DNA from: Massilia sp. IC2-278
GTDB lineage: Bacteria > Pseudomonadota > Gammaproteobacteria > Burkholderiales > Burkholderiaceae_D
Direction of reading: 5' to 3'
Length of the DNA stretch: 64,000 bases
Assembly (NCBI RefSeq): GCF_020708045.1
Contig: NZ_JAJFES010000003.1
Span: forward strand, 124,001 to 188,000
The position numbers and the translations under genes are program-made. Shown here one piece after another: positions 10,034 to 18,173 of the stretch (positions are counted from its first letter, which is position 1; each line of letters starts with the position of its first letter). The notes beneath the pieces were generated by a model that worked only from the letters and a program-made list of their open reading frames with translations, did not search any database and had not been told where the DNA came from.

Positions 10034-11575
10034 TCAATCAACCTCCACCCGGGCTCCCACCCTGCGCGCCTCCATCCACGCATCCAGCTCCCCCGCACTC
10101 TCCGGCGCCACATGCAAGCCCAGCTTACTGCGCCGCCACAGGATATCCGCCGCCGACCGCGCCCACTCGTTCTCCACCAGGTAGGCCACCTCCGCCGCAA
10201 ACAACCCCGGCACTACCTCGTCCCCCAGATCCGCCAACGCATTCCTGCGCGCCAGCAGCAGGTCGATCCGCGTCCCGTACGCCCGCACCCAGCGCCGCAG
10301 CAGCGCCGGCGGCACCCACGGATACTTCACCGCCTGGGTCGCCTCCCAGGTCCCGAACTCGAGCACGCCGCGCTTGTCCGGCCCGCGCCCGTACAGGTCC
10401 CCGCCGGGCAGGCAGGCCCCCGCCGTCCAGGCCGGCACACGCTTGCCGAGCGCCGGCCCGATCCAGTCCACCGCCTCCTGCGCCAGCTTGCGGCTGGTCG
10501 TGATCTTGCCGCCGAACACAGACAGCAGCGGCGCCCCGTCGGTATCGGTGTCGAGCCGGAAGTCACGCGTTACTGCAGCAGCGTCTCCAGTGCCATCCTG
10601 CACCAGCGGCCTCACCCCCGCGTAACTCCACACCACGTCGCCCGGCGTCACGGCGCGCACGAAATACCGGTTCGCCAGCCCGCACAGGTAGGCGATTTCC
10701 TCGGGGCCGATCGCCACCCGGTCCAGGTCTCCCGTGTAATCGACGTCGGTGGTCCCGATCAGCGTGAACGCTCCCTCGTAGGGCAGCGCGAACACGATCC
10801 GCCCGTCGGGATGCTGGAAGATATACGCCTGCTCGTGCTCGAACAGGCGCGGCACCAGGATGTGGCTGCCCTTGATCAGGCGCAGCGCGCCGCGCGCGGG
10901 CAGGTCGGGCAAGCCGTCGAGGAAGCGCGCCGCCCAGGGCCCGGCCGCGTTCACCAGGCAGCGCGCCCGCACCTGCAGCCTGGCGTCATCCTGCACCAGG
11001 GTGGTGCTCCAGTGCGCGGCATGGCGCTGCGGCGCCAGGCAGCGCGTGCGCGTGAGGATGGTGGCGCCGCGCTCGCGGGCGTCGACCGCGTTCAGCACCA
11101 CCAGGCGCGCATCGTCGACCCAGCCGTCGGAATACACGAAGCCGCGGCCATAGCGCGGCTGCAGCGCGGCGCCGGCCGGATGCGCGCGCAGGTCGACGGC
11201 CTGCGAGCCCGGCAGGATTTCGCGCCGCGCCAGGCGGTCGTACAGGAACAGCCCGGCGCGGATCAGCCAGGCCGGGCGCTGGCCGCCCTCCTGGTCGTGC
11301 GGCATCACGAAGCGCAGCGGCCGCATGATATGCGGCGCACTGCGCAGCAGCACTTCGCGCTCGGCCAGGGCCTTGCGCACCAGGCCGAATTCGTAATGCT
11401 CGAGGTAGCGCAGGCCGCCGTGGATCAGCTTGCTCGATGCCGACGAGGTATGCTGGGCCAGGTCGTCTTTTTCGCACAGCAGCACGCGCAGGCCGCGCCC
11501 GGCGGCGTCGCGCGCGATGGCCGCGCCATTGATGCCGCCGCCGACGATCAGCAGGTCGCAATCGATGTGGTTCAT
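10034..11575 (-). CDS. glpD: Aerobic glycerol-3-phosphate dehydrogenase
   Basis: 513 aa; ATG at 11575 chosen because the protein then opens directly with the FAD-binding strand MNHIDCDLLIVGGGINGAA, with CGGAGC upstream as ribosome site. The FAD Rossmann motif GGGINGAAIARDAAGRG is followed by the GlpD signature SSASSKLIHGGLRYLE. Oxidises glycerol 3-phosphate to dihydroxyacetone phosphate and passes electrons to quinone at the inner membrane. No glpF, glpK or GlpR-like regulator is adjacent, so it is a single transcription unit here. The 3' end lies close to the REP-like palindromes. Confidence 0.95.
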   Translation of the reverse strand: MNHIDCDLLIVGGGINGAAIARDAAGRGLRVLLCEKDDLAQHTSSASSKLIHGGLRYLEHYEFGLVRKALAEREVLLRSAPHIMRPLRFVMPHDQEGGQRPAWLIRAGLFLYDRLARREILPGSQAVDLRAHPAGAALQPRYGRGFVYSDGWVDDARLVVLNAVDARERGATILTRTRCLAPQRHAAHWSTTLVQDDARLQVRARCLVNAAGPWAARFLDGLPDLPARGALRLIKGSHILVPRLFEHEQAYIFQHPDGRIVFALPYEGAFTLIGTTDVDYTGDLDRVAIGPEEIAYLCGLANRYFVRAVTPGDVVWSYAGVRPLVQDGTGDAAAVTRDFRLDTDTDGAPLLSVFGGKITTSRKLAQEAVDWIGPALGKRVPAWTAGACLPGGDLYGRGPDKRGVLEFGTWEATQAVKYPWVPPALLRRWVRAYGTRIDLLLARRNALADLGDEVVPGLFAAEVAYLVENEWARSAADILWRRSKLGLHVAPESAGELDAWMEARRVGARVEVD

Positions 11576-11691
11576 TCGGTGCTCCGAAAACGCAACCGGT
11601 CCAGTGTAGGTCTGCCGCCCTGCCCCATGTTCGCACAGATCAAGCGGGGCGTTGCACGCGCCGATGTGTAGAATTGCAGCATGATGACGAG

Positions 11692-12363
11692 ATGCACGCA
11701 ACAACCGATGTGGGAGCCCCGGTGCTGATGGAGCAACAACGCGCCTGGGTGCGCATGCCTTCAGGCAAACGCCTGGATTTATTGAATCCCACGCCCTTCG
11801 ACTGGGACGACGCCGACCTGGCCCTGGGCCTGGCCCGCACCTACCGCTGGGGCGGGCACTCGGCCTGGCCGCTGCCGCTGTCCGTGGCCCAGCATTCGAT
11901 CACCGTCATGCTGCTGCAGCGCGCCGCGCTCGGGGGACGGGTCGACCCGCTGCTGGAACTGCGCGAACTGCTGCACGACGCCGAGGAAGGCCTGCTCGGC
12001 TTCGATGCGCTGTCGGTCATCAAGCCTTTCCTGGGCGAAGGTTTCCGTGCCCTTACCAAGCGCCTGGAACACGCGGTTTTCCTGCGCTATCGCCTGCCCT
12101 CCTGGAGCGCCAGCGAGCATGCCCGCCACAAGCGCGCCGACCGCCTGGCCGCCGCCAGCGAGGCGGTGCACGTGGCCGGCTGGTCGCGCGAGGAGGTGCG
12201 GCGCACCCTGAAGATCCGCGCCGCCGTGCTGCAGGACGATCCGCTGGCCGCGGTCTATGGCGGCCAGCCCTGGGAACCCTGGCCGCCGGCCCTGGCCTGC
12301 GAACGCTTCCTGGCCGAACTCGACCGGCTTACCCGGCTGGTGAGCGAGGGCGAACATGCCTGA
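11692..12363 (+). CDS. HD-domain phosphohydrolase (YfbR-like)
   Basis: About 223 aa from ATG 11692 (an internal ATG at 11728 is equally acceptable). Family pattern: MPSGKRLDLLNPTPFDWDDA near the N-terminus, then metal ligands H in HSITVMLL and HD in ELLHDAEEGLLG. Relatives are metal-dependent hydrolases acting on nucleotides or related phosphate esters; the substrate here is unknown. The 3' end overlaps the next gene by 8 bp, so the two are likely co-translated with the sirtuin. Confidence 0.85.
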   Translation: MHATTDVGAPVLMEQQRAWVRMPSGKRLDLLNPTPFDWDDADLALGLARTYRWGGHSAWPLPLSVAQHSITVMLLQRAALGGRVDPLLELRELLHDAEEGLLGFDALSVIKPFLGEGFRALTKRLEHAVFLRYRLPSWSASEHARHKRADRLAAASEAVHVAGWSREEVRRTLKIRAAVLQDDPLAAVYGGQPWEPWPPALACERFLAELDRLTRLVSEGEHA

Positions 12364-13192
12364 GCAGGACATCGCCCGCGCCGCCGCCCTGATTGCCGGC
12401 GCCGACGCCCTGCTCATTTGCGCCGGCGCCGGCATGGGCGTCGACTCCGGCCTGCCCGACTTCCGCGGCGACGCCGGTTTCTGGAAAGCCTACCCAGCCC
12501 TCGGCGCGGCGCGCACGCCCTTCCACGAGATTGCCAATCCCGCCAGCTTCCGCGCCGACCCGGCACTGGCCTGGGGTTTCTATGGCCACCGCCTGGCCCT
12601 GTACCGCGACACCGTCCCGCACGCCGGCTTCGACATCCTGCTCGACCTGGCGCGCGCCATGCCGCAAGGCGCGTTTATCTTCACCAGCAACGTCGACGGC
12701 CAGTTCGGGCGCGCCGGCTTCGGCGAGGAGCAGGTCGTCGAGTGCCACGGTTCGATCCACCACCTGCAATGCAGCCAGCCCTGCGGCGATGCGATCTGGC
12801 CCGCCGCCGCCTTCCTGCCCGAGGTCGACGCGGCCGCCTGCCGCCTGCGCAATGCCCCACCGCGCTGCCCACGTTGCGGCGCCCTGGCGCGGCCGAACAT
12901 CCTGATGTTCAACGACAGCGCCTGGATCGACACCCGCACCGAGGCGCAGTTTGCGCGCCTGCAGGCCTGGCGCGCCGGCGTGCGGCGCCTGGTGGTGGTC
13001 GAGCTCGGCGCCGGCGTCGACATTCCTTCGGTGCGCCGCATGAGCGAGCGGCAACGCGCGCCGCTGGTGCGCATCAATCCGCGCGCGCCCCAGCTCGATG
13101 GCGCCAGCGGCGTCGGCCTGGCGCTGGGCGCGCACGATGCGCTGGATCGGATCAGGCAGGCACTGGTGGGAGGACGCCCTCATCAGGCTTGA
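12356..13192 (+). CDS. Sir2-family NAD-dependent deacylase
   Basis: 278 aa. The NAD-binding signature is clear: CAGAGMGVDSGLPDFRG (about residues 21-37) followed by FWKAYP; TSNVDGQFGRAGF holds the adenine/ribose region with the N-D pair, and VECHGSIHHLQCS contains the catalytic histidine. A zinc site is formed by the CSQPC and CPRC pairs. Expected to remove acyl groups from lysine with release of nicotinamide and O-acyl-ADP-ribose. It overlaps the HD hydrolase upstream, suggesting a joint role, perhaps in handling a nucleotide product; that is inference. Confidence 0.9.
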   Translation: MPEQDIARAAALIAGADALLICAGAGMGVDSGLPDFRGDAGFWKAYPALGAARTPFHEIANPASFRADPALAWGFYGHRLALYRDTVPHAGFDILLDLARAMPQGAFIFTSNVDGQFGRAGFGEEQVVECHGSIHHLQCSQPCGDAIWPAAAFLPEVDAAACRLRNAPPRCPRCGALARPNILMFNDSAWIDTRTEAQFARLQAWRAGVRRLVVVELGAGVDIPSVRRMSERQRAPLVRINPRAPQLDGASGVGLALGAHDALDRIRQALVGGRPHQA

Positions 13193-13528
13193 ACGGCCTA
13201 GCCGTTGATCTTTTGCTGTACATCAACGCCTCACCTCTAAATCATTGATTTTATTAGGATTACATTGATATCCACAAGAAATGTGGATAAGTGTGTGGAA
13301 AAGCATCCCTTGACAAGCCGCAAGCGCAGTATTGATGCGGGTTTCAACAAAATGCCCGTTCCGGAGGCAAAAATAAGTCCCTTTGAAATCAAGGACCTGC
13401 ACGAACCCGCTTTCGGCGTTGCGCAGCCTTATCAGAAAATTCCTACAGGGCAGCTGCGCAGGGGATAAGTCATCAAATCAGCTTCCCCTGATCCTCATTT
13501 TTGCCATATCGGCAAGGCCCTCTTCTCT
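13193..13528. other. Intergenic region with DnaA-box repeat copy A
   Basis: 336 bp downstream of the sirtuin gene and of the helicase gene (convergent). It contains a hairpin TATCCACA-agaaa-TGTGGATA (13269-13289), including a perfect DnaA-box-like TGTGGATAA at 13282-13290, and about 140 bp that align without gaps to 15798-15933 on the far side of the helicase gene. The frame opening at about 13285 can be read as a short peptide with the string FNKMPVPEAK; it is not called as a gene because its start is unsupported. Confidence 0.6.
13267..13402 (+). repeat. Diverged direct repeat, copy A (DnaA-box hairpin plus FNKMP segment)
   Basis: Aligns gaplessly with 15798-15933: GATATCCACA, TGTGGATAA/TGTGAATAA, TGTGGAAAA and TTCAACAAAATGCCC occur at the same offsets (0, 15, 27, 76). 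Over the last 60 bases about three quarters of positions match, and several differences are synonymous in the shared reading frame (AAA/AAG, CCC/CCA, CTG/TTG). Confidence 0.75.
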
Positions 13529-15619
13529 TTATTTCCAGGCATTACGTGCACGGTCGCGCACCAGCATGCGCACGCTGTTCGGCATTGGTTTGCGCGACTG
13601 GGCGAGGTCGGCCGTCATCCACACGCATTCCTCGAAATGCTTGAGCATGGCCGGCGTCACGAAACGGGTGCGCGCCGCGTACATGTGGCGGTCGCCCATC
13701 TGCGCCTGCTGCTTCACGTAGAAGCGGTTCGGCACCACCAGGTGCAGGTGCTCCTTGGCGCGCGTCATCGCCACGTACAGCAGGCGCCGCTCTTCCTCGA
13801 TCTCGTCGGCGCTGCCGGTGCTCATGTCCGAAGGAATGCAGCCATCGACCACGTTCAGCACGTGCACCGACTTCCACTCCTGGCCCTTGGCCGAATGGAT
13901 GGTCGACAGGATCACGTAATCCTCGTCCAGCAGCGGCGGGCCGGCGCGGTCGCTGGTCGCTTCCGGCGGGTCGAGCGTGATCTCAGCCAGGAAACTTTCG
14001 CGGTTGCCATAGCCGCCCGCCAGTTGCGCCAGCTGGTCGAGGTCGGCGGCGCGCACCGGCGCATCGTCGTGCAGGCGCTCGAGGTGCGGCTGGTACCAGT
14101 CCTTGGCCAGCTCGATGTCGGCCGGCCAGCGCAGGCCGGGCGTGCGCAGGCGGCGGTAGAGTTCGACAAAGGCGTTCCAGTCGCCCTGCGCCCTGGCCGG
14201 CACCTCGAAGGCTTCCACCGCAGCCAACGCTTCCGGCGCTTCGGCCACCGCGTCGAGCAGGCGCGTGGCGGTGGCCTGGCCTATGCCGGGGATCAGTTGC
14301 GCCACACGGAAGCCGGCCAGGCGTCCATTCGGGTTCTGGGCAAAGCGCAGCACGGCCAGTACGTCCTTGATGTGCGCCGCTTCCAGGAACTTCAGGCCGC
14401 CGAATTTCACGAAGGGGATATTCCGGCGCATGAGTTCGAGTTCCAGCGCCGCGCTGTGGCTGGCGGCGCGGAACAGCACGGCTTGCTGGGTAAGCTTGAC
14501 GCCGGCTTCGCGGTGCTCGAGGATGCGGTTGCAGACCCAGCGCGCCTGCTCGGCTTCGTCGGGGATCAGGATCAATTGCGGCAAGGCGGTCGCGGCCTTG
14601 TCGGTCCACAGGGTCTTGGCGTGGCGCTCGAGCGCGGCGGCAATCACGGCGTTCGAGGCGTCCAGGATCGGCTGCGTGGAGCGGTAGTTGCGCTCGAGCG
14701 TGATCATGGCGGCGGGCTGCGAAAACTGCGTCGGGAAGTCGAGGATGTTGCGCACCGTGGCGCCGCGGAAGGAATAGATCGACTGGGCATCGTCGCCCAC
14801 CACCATCACGCCCTGCCCGTCCGGCTTCATGCCGGTGATGACGCTTGATTGCAGGCGGTTCGTGTCCTGGTATTCGTCGACCAGGATGTGGTCGAACAGG
14901 GAGCCGAGTTCCGGCCCCAGTTCCGGGTCGGACGCCATCTCCGCCCAGAACAGCAGCAGATCGTCGTAGTCGAGCACGTTCTGCTCCTGCTTGGCGTCGA
15001 CGTAGGCGCCGAACAGGCGCTTCAGGTCGCCTTCCCATTCCGCGCACCAGGGGAACATGCTTTGCAGGACCAGGTCGAGTGGCTCGCGCGAATTCACCAC
15101 CCGCGAATAGATCGCCAGGCAGGTGCCCTTCAGCGGAAAGCGCTTCTGGGTGCCGGTCAGTCCGATCTCGTGGCGCACCATGCCCATCAGGTCTTCGGAA
15201 TCGCCGCGGTCGTGGATGGTGAAGGATTCGTCCAGGCCGATGCGCCTGGCGAACTCGCGCAGCAGGCGCGCGCCGATGCCGTGAAAGGTGCCGGCCCAGG
15301 GCAGCGTGACGGTCCCTTTGCTGCCGCCGATGATTCGCTGCAGAACATTGCCGGCGCGCTGGCTCATCTCGTTGGCGGCGCGCCGCGAGAAGGTCAGCAG
15401 CAGGATGCGCTGCGGGTCGGCGCCGCTCAGGATCAGGCGCGCGACGCGGTGCGCCAGCGTGTTCGTCTTGCCGGACCCGGCGCCGGCCACCACCAGCAAG
15501 GGGCGCACGGCTGCCACGCCGATGTCGTGCTCGACCGCGGCGCGCTGATCGGGGTTCAGGCTGGCAAAGGGGTCGTCGACGGTGGCATCGAGGGACGGAT
15601 CGGTGGCGGCGGCAGTCAT
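13529..15619 (-). CDS. UvrD/Rep-like superfamily 1A DNA helicase
   Basis: 696 aa from ATG 15619; an upstream TTG at 15649 would add ten hydrophobic residues not typical for the family. Helicase motifs in order: Walker A VVAGAGSGKTNTLAHRVARL, motif II ILVDEYQDTNRLQ, motif III VVGDDAQSIYSFRGA, motif IV-like TLERNYRST, motif V STIHSAKGQEWKSVHVLNVV and motif VI RRLLYVAMTRAKEHLHLV. ATP-driven 3'-5' unwinding in repair or replication restart. About the length of UvrD/PcrA but it lacks their usual C-terminal extension, so it is better called a UvrD-like paralogue. Diverged copies of one DnaA-box sequence lie on each side. Confidence 0.92.
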   Translation of the reverse strand: MTAAATDPSLDATVDDPFASLNPDQRAAVEHDIGVAAVRPLLVVAGAGSGKTNTLAHRVARLILSGADPQRILLLTFSRRAANEMSQRAGNVLQRIIGGSKGTVTLPWAGTFHGIGARLLREFARRIGLDESFTIHDRGDSEDLMGMVRHEIGLTGTQKRFPLKGTCLAIYSRVVNSREPLDLVLQSMFPWCAEWEGDLKRLFGAYVDAKQEQNVLDYDDLLLFWAEMASDPELGPELGSLFDHILVDEYQDTNRLQSSVITGMKPDGQGVMVVGDDAQSIYSFRGATVRNILDFPTQFSQPAAMITLERNYRSTQPILDASNAVIAAALERHAKTLWTDKAATALPQLILIPDEAEQARWVCNRILEHREAGVKLTQQAVLFRAASHSAALELELMRRNIPFVKFGGLKFLEAAHIKDVLAVLRFAQNPNGRLAGFRVAQLIPGIGQATATRLLDAVAEAPEALAAVEAFEVPARAQGDWNAFVELYRRLRTPGLRWPADIELAKDWYQPHLERLHDDAPVRAADLDQLAQLAGGYGNRESFLAEITLDPPEATSDRAGPPLLDEDYVILSTIHSAKGQEWKSVHVLNVVDGCIPSDMSTGSADEIEEERRLLYVAMTRAKEHLHLVVPNRFYVKQQAQMGDRHMYAARTRFVTPAMLKHFEECVWMTADLAQSRKPMPNSVRMLVRDRARNAWK

Positions 15620-16060
15620 GGAAGAGATGGCAATGATGAACCAGCGCAACTGTATATCTGTCCAGTAAGCGTGCGCAAGTGCATTTTCGCTACGCAGCCG
15701 ACGAAGTTGTCGTAAAAAGGCTGCGTTCGCTTTAGAGCCACTTCAAACGGCTTGCGAAGAGTGTGTGCTAAGTCTGTGGAAACAAACAGGTTTTCCGGAT
15801 ATCCACAAACTTTGTGAATAACTTTGTGGAAAACGCGGGGCTTGACATTGCGAAAGCGTGTCGGAATGCGGCTTTCAACAAAATGCCCAAACCGGAGGCA
15901 AAGCCGAAGCCACGTAAAATCAATGACTTGCACGCATTTGCGCACCTTGGGAAGAAAACCCGTCCGAATTACGAAAAAGAAATTTTTGTGTATAACCGGG
16001 CTTACCCGAAATCCACAAAATTGCTTTGTTGGTAATCAAAATCCGAACTGTAGAGCAACT
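15620..16060. other. Intergenic region with DnaA-box repeat copy B
   Basis: 441 bp between the helicase start and a small minus-strand gene. It holds repeat copy B (15798-15933) and, further on, another TCCACAAA string near 16013. The helicase promoter must lie here, but I cannot pick one convincingly. Open frames on both strands across this stretch lack a ribosome site and family match, so none is called. Confidence 0.5.
15798..15933 (+). repeat. Diverged direct repeat, copy B
   Basis: Partner of 13267-13402, same orientation. The hairpin arms are TATCCACAAA and TTTGTGAATA (one mismatch), followed by TTTGTGGAAAA. The reading frame shared with copy A gives FNKMPKPEAK followed by INDLH. The hairpin and DnaA-like boxes (TGTGAATAA at 15813-15821) could be a protein-binding array; the shared frame could instead be a tiny protein. 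Confidence 0.75.
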
Positions 16061-16303
16061 TTACTGGCGAGAACGGCGCCGGGCGGGTTCGAGCAGCACG
16101 CGTTCGATCACCGTGCGGGCGATATCGCGCGAGCGCAGGTACTCGAGGGCAGACATGGTGTTGGCGCTGCACTGCACGGCGATGCCGTCGTCCACGATCG
16201 TGCGCTGGTGCATATCGGTACGTTCTTCTGCGACCATGCTGCGTAGCATTGCTGGAGCCTGCTTCATCGTTCCCCCGGGCTGTCGTGGCTGATCATCGGA
16301 CAT
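16061..16303 (-). CDS. Small hypothetical protein, 80 aa
   Basis: Not recognised. 80 aa from ATG 16303, with AAGG about ten bases upstream; an internal ATG (MKQAPAMLRSMV) is an alternative start. The sequence is soluble, with an acidic middle (VAEERTDMHQRTIVDDG) and a strongly basic C-terminus (LLEPARRRSRQ). No membrane segment, signal peptide or metal motif. It is called because it fills a gap bounded by real intergenic sequence and has normal codon use. It might be a small regulatory protein, but nothing in the sequence shows that. Confidence 0.55.
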   Translation of the reverse strand: MSDDQPRQPGGTMKQAPAMLRSMVAEERTDMHQRTIVDDGIAVQCSANTMSALEYLRSRDIARTVIERVLLEPARRRSRQ

Positions 16304-16481
16304 TGCTTGGTACCTTGCTTGCGTAACGAGTATTGTTCACCAATGGCCAAAGTCAATGTCATTCTCGTATTGGAGTGAATAAAGTTGTGTAGGCATGCCC
16401 GACGGCAGCGTAGCGCCGCTGTCCGTACAAGGCGCCTAGAATGGCTGCGTTGATCCCCATTCCACTACCAGCGAGGCAGCG

Positions 16482-16658
16482 ATGAACACGACACCGCAAC
16501 CGGACCTGAACCCCGGCGACGAAGCCGCTCCCGGCACGCCCGGCGCCGGCGAAGACATTTGCGACGCCTGCTCCGGCAGCGGCAAGCTGGGCGACGGCAA
16601 GCCCTGCCCCGAGTGCGGCGGCAGTGGCAAGGTAATGCGCGGGATCGGCGGCGGCTGA
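16482..16658 (+). CDS. 58-aa mini-protein with a DnaJ-type zinc-finger motif
   Basis: ATG at 16482, stop TGA 16656-16658, with GAGG eight bases upstream. The N-terminal half is Pro/Ala/Gly/acid-rich and probably disordered. The C-terminal half has two CxxCxGxG units, CDACSGSG (about residues 32-39) and CPECGGSG (about residues 46-53), the repeat that binds zinc in DnaJ (four cysteines, one site). There is no J-domain. It may bind zinc or act as a small chaperone-related or redox protein; the function is unknown. It lies upstream of the chromate transporter with its own leader. Confidence 0.75.
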   Translation: MNTTPQPDLNPGDEAAPGTPGAGEDICDACSGSGKLGDGKPCPECGGSGKVMRGIGGG

Positions 16659-16740
16659 GGCCTGTGCCGCCGGCGCTCGCCTGGCGCCGTTTCGTAACAA
16701 AAATAGCAAGTGGCGTCTTAGTTGCGGGTAACATCGCAGG

Positions 16741-17316
16741 ATGACTCCTGCGCCATCCGCCGACCGCCCGCGCCCCGCATCCTTGCGCCACCTGTTCGTC
16801 GCCTTCACCCTGCTGGCCCTGCAGGGCTTCGGCGGCGTGCTGGCCGTGGTCCAGCGCGAGATCGTCGAGCGGCGCGGCTGGCTGACCCAGGACGAATTCA
16901 TCGAGGACTGGGCCGTGGCGCAGATCATGCCCGGCCCGAACGTCGTCAATTTGTCGATGATGATCGGCGCGCGCTACTTCGGCCTGCGCGGCGCCATGAC
17001 GGCCCTGGCCGGCCTGATTGCCGTGCCGCTGGCGCTAGTGCTGCTGCTCGCCAACCTGCATGCGCACTTTGCCGGCAACCCGCAGGTGGAAGGCGCGCTG
17101 CGCGGCATGGCGGCGGTGTCGGCCGGCCTGATCGCCGCCGCCGGCCTGAAGCTCTCGAACGCGCTGGCGCGCAGCCCCTTGCCGGCCGCCTGGTGCATCG
17201 GCATTGCCGCGCTCGGCTTCGTGCTGGTGGCGCTGCTGAAGGTGCCGCTGGTCTGGGTCCTGCTTGGCCTGGGCGGCCTGGGCTGGGCGCTTACCTGGCG
17301 CGAGATGCGCGCATGA
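16741..17316 (+). CDS. Chromate transporter, N-terminal-half type (short-chain ChrA)
   Basis: 191 aa, one ChrA domain. The motif FGGVLAVVQREIVERRGWL followed by DEFIEDWAVAQIMPGPNVVN is the family signature (full-length CHR proteins carry two such domains). Five to six hydrophobic segments make it an inner-membrane protein. It should combine with the next gene product to give a two-subunit chromate (or sulfate-analogue) efflux unit driven by the membrane potential. The last four bases overlap the next start (ATGA). Confidence 0.9.
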   Translation: MTPAPSADRPRPASLRHLFVAFTLLALQGFGGVLAVVQREIVERRGWLTQDEFIEDWAVAQIMPGPNVVNLSMMIGARYFGLRGAMTALAGLIAVPLALVLLLANLHAHFAGNPQVEGALRGMAAVSAGLIAAAGLKLSNALARSPLPAAWCIGIAALGFVLVALLKVPLVWVLLGLGGLGWALTWREMRA

Positions 17317-17900
17317 GCGCCGGCGCCATCCACCTGAGCCTGGGCTGGCACGACTGGCTGAACCTGTTCGCGCACTACCTGATGCTGTCGCTGATGTCGC
17401 TCGGCGGCGCGATTTCCACCACGTCCGAGATGCACCGCTTCCTGGTCGAGCAGCACGGCTGGCTGACCCAGGCCCAGTTCAACGATGCCATCGCCCTTGC
17501 CCAAGCATCGCCAGGGCCGAACGTGCTGTTCGTGGCATTGATGGGCTGGCAGGTCGGCATGAACGCCGGCAGCACCACGGCCGCTTTCCTCGGCGTGGCG
17601 GTGACCATGGTCGGCATCATGCTGCCCTCGACCGTCTTCACTTACCAGGTCGCGCAGTGGGGCCACCGCAACCGCGACCTGCGCGCCGTGCGCGCCTTCA
17701 AGCAGGGCATGGCGCCGGTGGTGATCGCGATGCTGCTGTCGACGGCGTGGATACTGGCCAGTTCGGCCGGGCGCGGCGTGGCGGACTGGCCACTGTGGGC
17801 CCTGGCGCTGGCAAGCTGCGTGGTGATCTGGCGGACCAGGCTGCATTTGCTGTGGGTGCTGGGCGCGGGGGCCTTGCTGGGGGCGTTGGGGGTAGTGTAA
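17313..17900 (+). CDS. Chromate transporter, C-terminal-half type (short-chain ChrA)
   Basis: 195 aa, start ATG 17313 inside the ATGA overlap with its partner. It has the second ChrA domain signature: LGGAISTTSEMHRFLVEQHG, then FNDAIALAQASPGPNVLF. Membrane segments fill the rest. Short-chain CHR proteins are known to work as pairs of unlike subunits in opposite membrane orientation; this tandem layout fits that. No ChrB-type regulator is next to it. Confidence 0.9.
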   Translation: MSAGAIHLSLGWHDWLNLFAHYLMLSLMSLGGAISTTSEMHRFLVEQHGWLTQAQFNDAIALAQASPGPNVLFVALMGWQVGMNAGSTTAAFLGVAVTMVGIMLPSTVFTYQVAQWGHRNRDLRAVRAFKQGMAPVVIAMLLSTAWILASSAGRGVADWPLWALALASCVVIWRTRLHLLWVLGAGALLGALGVV

Positions 17901-17929
17901 GCGGCTGACGGCTTTCTCTCTCGACCATC

Positions 17930-17966
17930 ATGCGTTGTACCGCGTGGGCACAAGTGCCCACCCTAC
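17930..17966. repeat. REP-like palindrome, first of an inverted pair
   Basis: ATGCGTTGTAC then CGCGTGGGCAC-aa-GTGCCCACCCTAC. Inverted relative to 18024-18060 with matching outer flanks. Intergenic, between the chromate transporter and the formylglutathione hydrolase. Confidence 0.8.
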
Positions 17967-18023
17967 AAAAACCTACGAAACCAGCGTCGATGAGCTAAAC
18001 GGTCGCGCGCGCGTTCTGGATTC

Positions 18024-18060
18024 GTAGGGTGGACACCTGTGTCCACGCGGTACAACGCAT
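18024..18060. repeat. REP-like palindrome, second of an inverted pair
   Basis: GTAGGGTGGACACCTGTGTC palindrome then CACGCGGTACAACGCAT; reverse complement of the 17930-17966 unit except for paired changes in the palindrome arms (GGGCAC/GTGCCC against GGACAC/GTGTCC). The paired changes keep the stem. Confidence 0.8.
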
Positions 18061-18173
18061 CCCGGTCGAACACCAACCGACGTCCCGCCCGCAAACGGAC
18101 ACATAACGCCCGCTACCACCGCCCCATGCCAAACTGGCATACTTGCACCATCGACCACACGACGGATACCACC

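Noticed and set aside
15616-15945. 109-codon minus-strand frame upstream of the helicase
   Set aside because: Overlaps the helicase start and the repeat; no conserved composition; more likely the helicase leader region.
15824-16246. 140-codon plus-strand frame across the copy B repeat
   Set aside because: Frame differs from the one shared by both repeat copies, no ribosome site, and it runs antisense into the small minus-strand gene.
16741-17900. A frameshift splitting one long ChrA gene
   Set aside because: The junction is a normal ATGA stop/start and short-chain ChrA pairs are a known arrangement.
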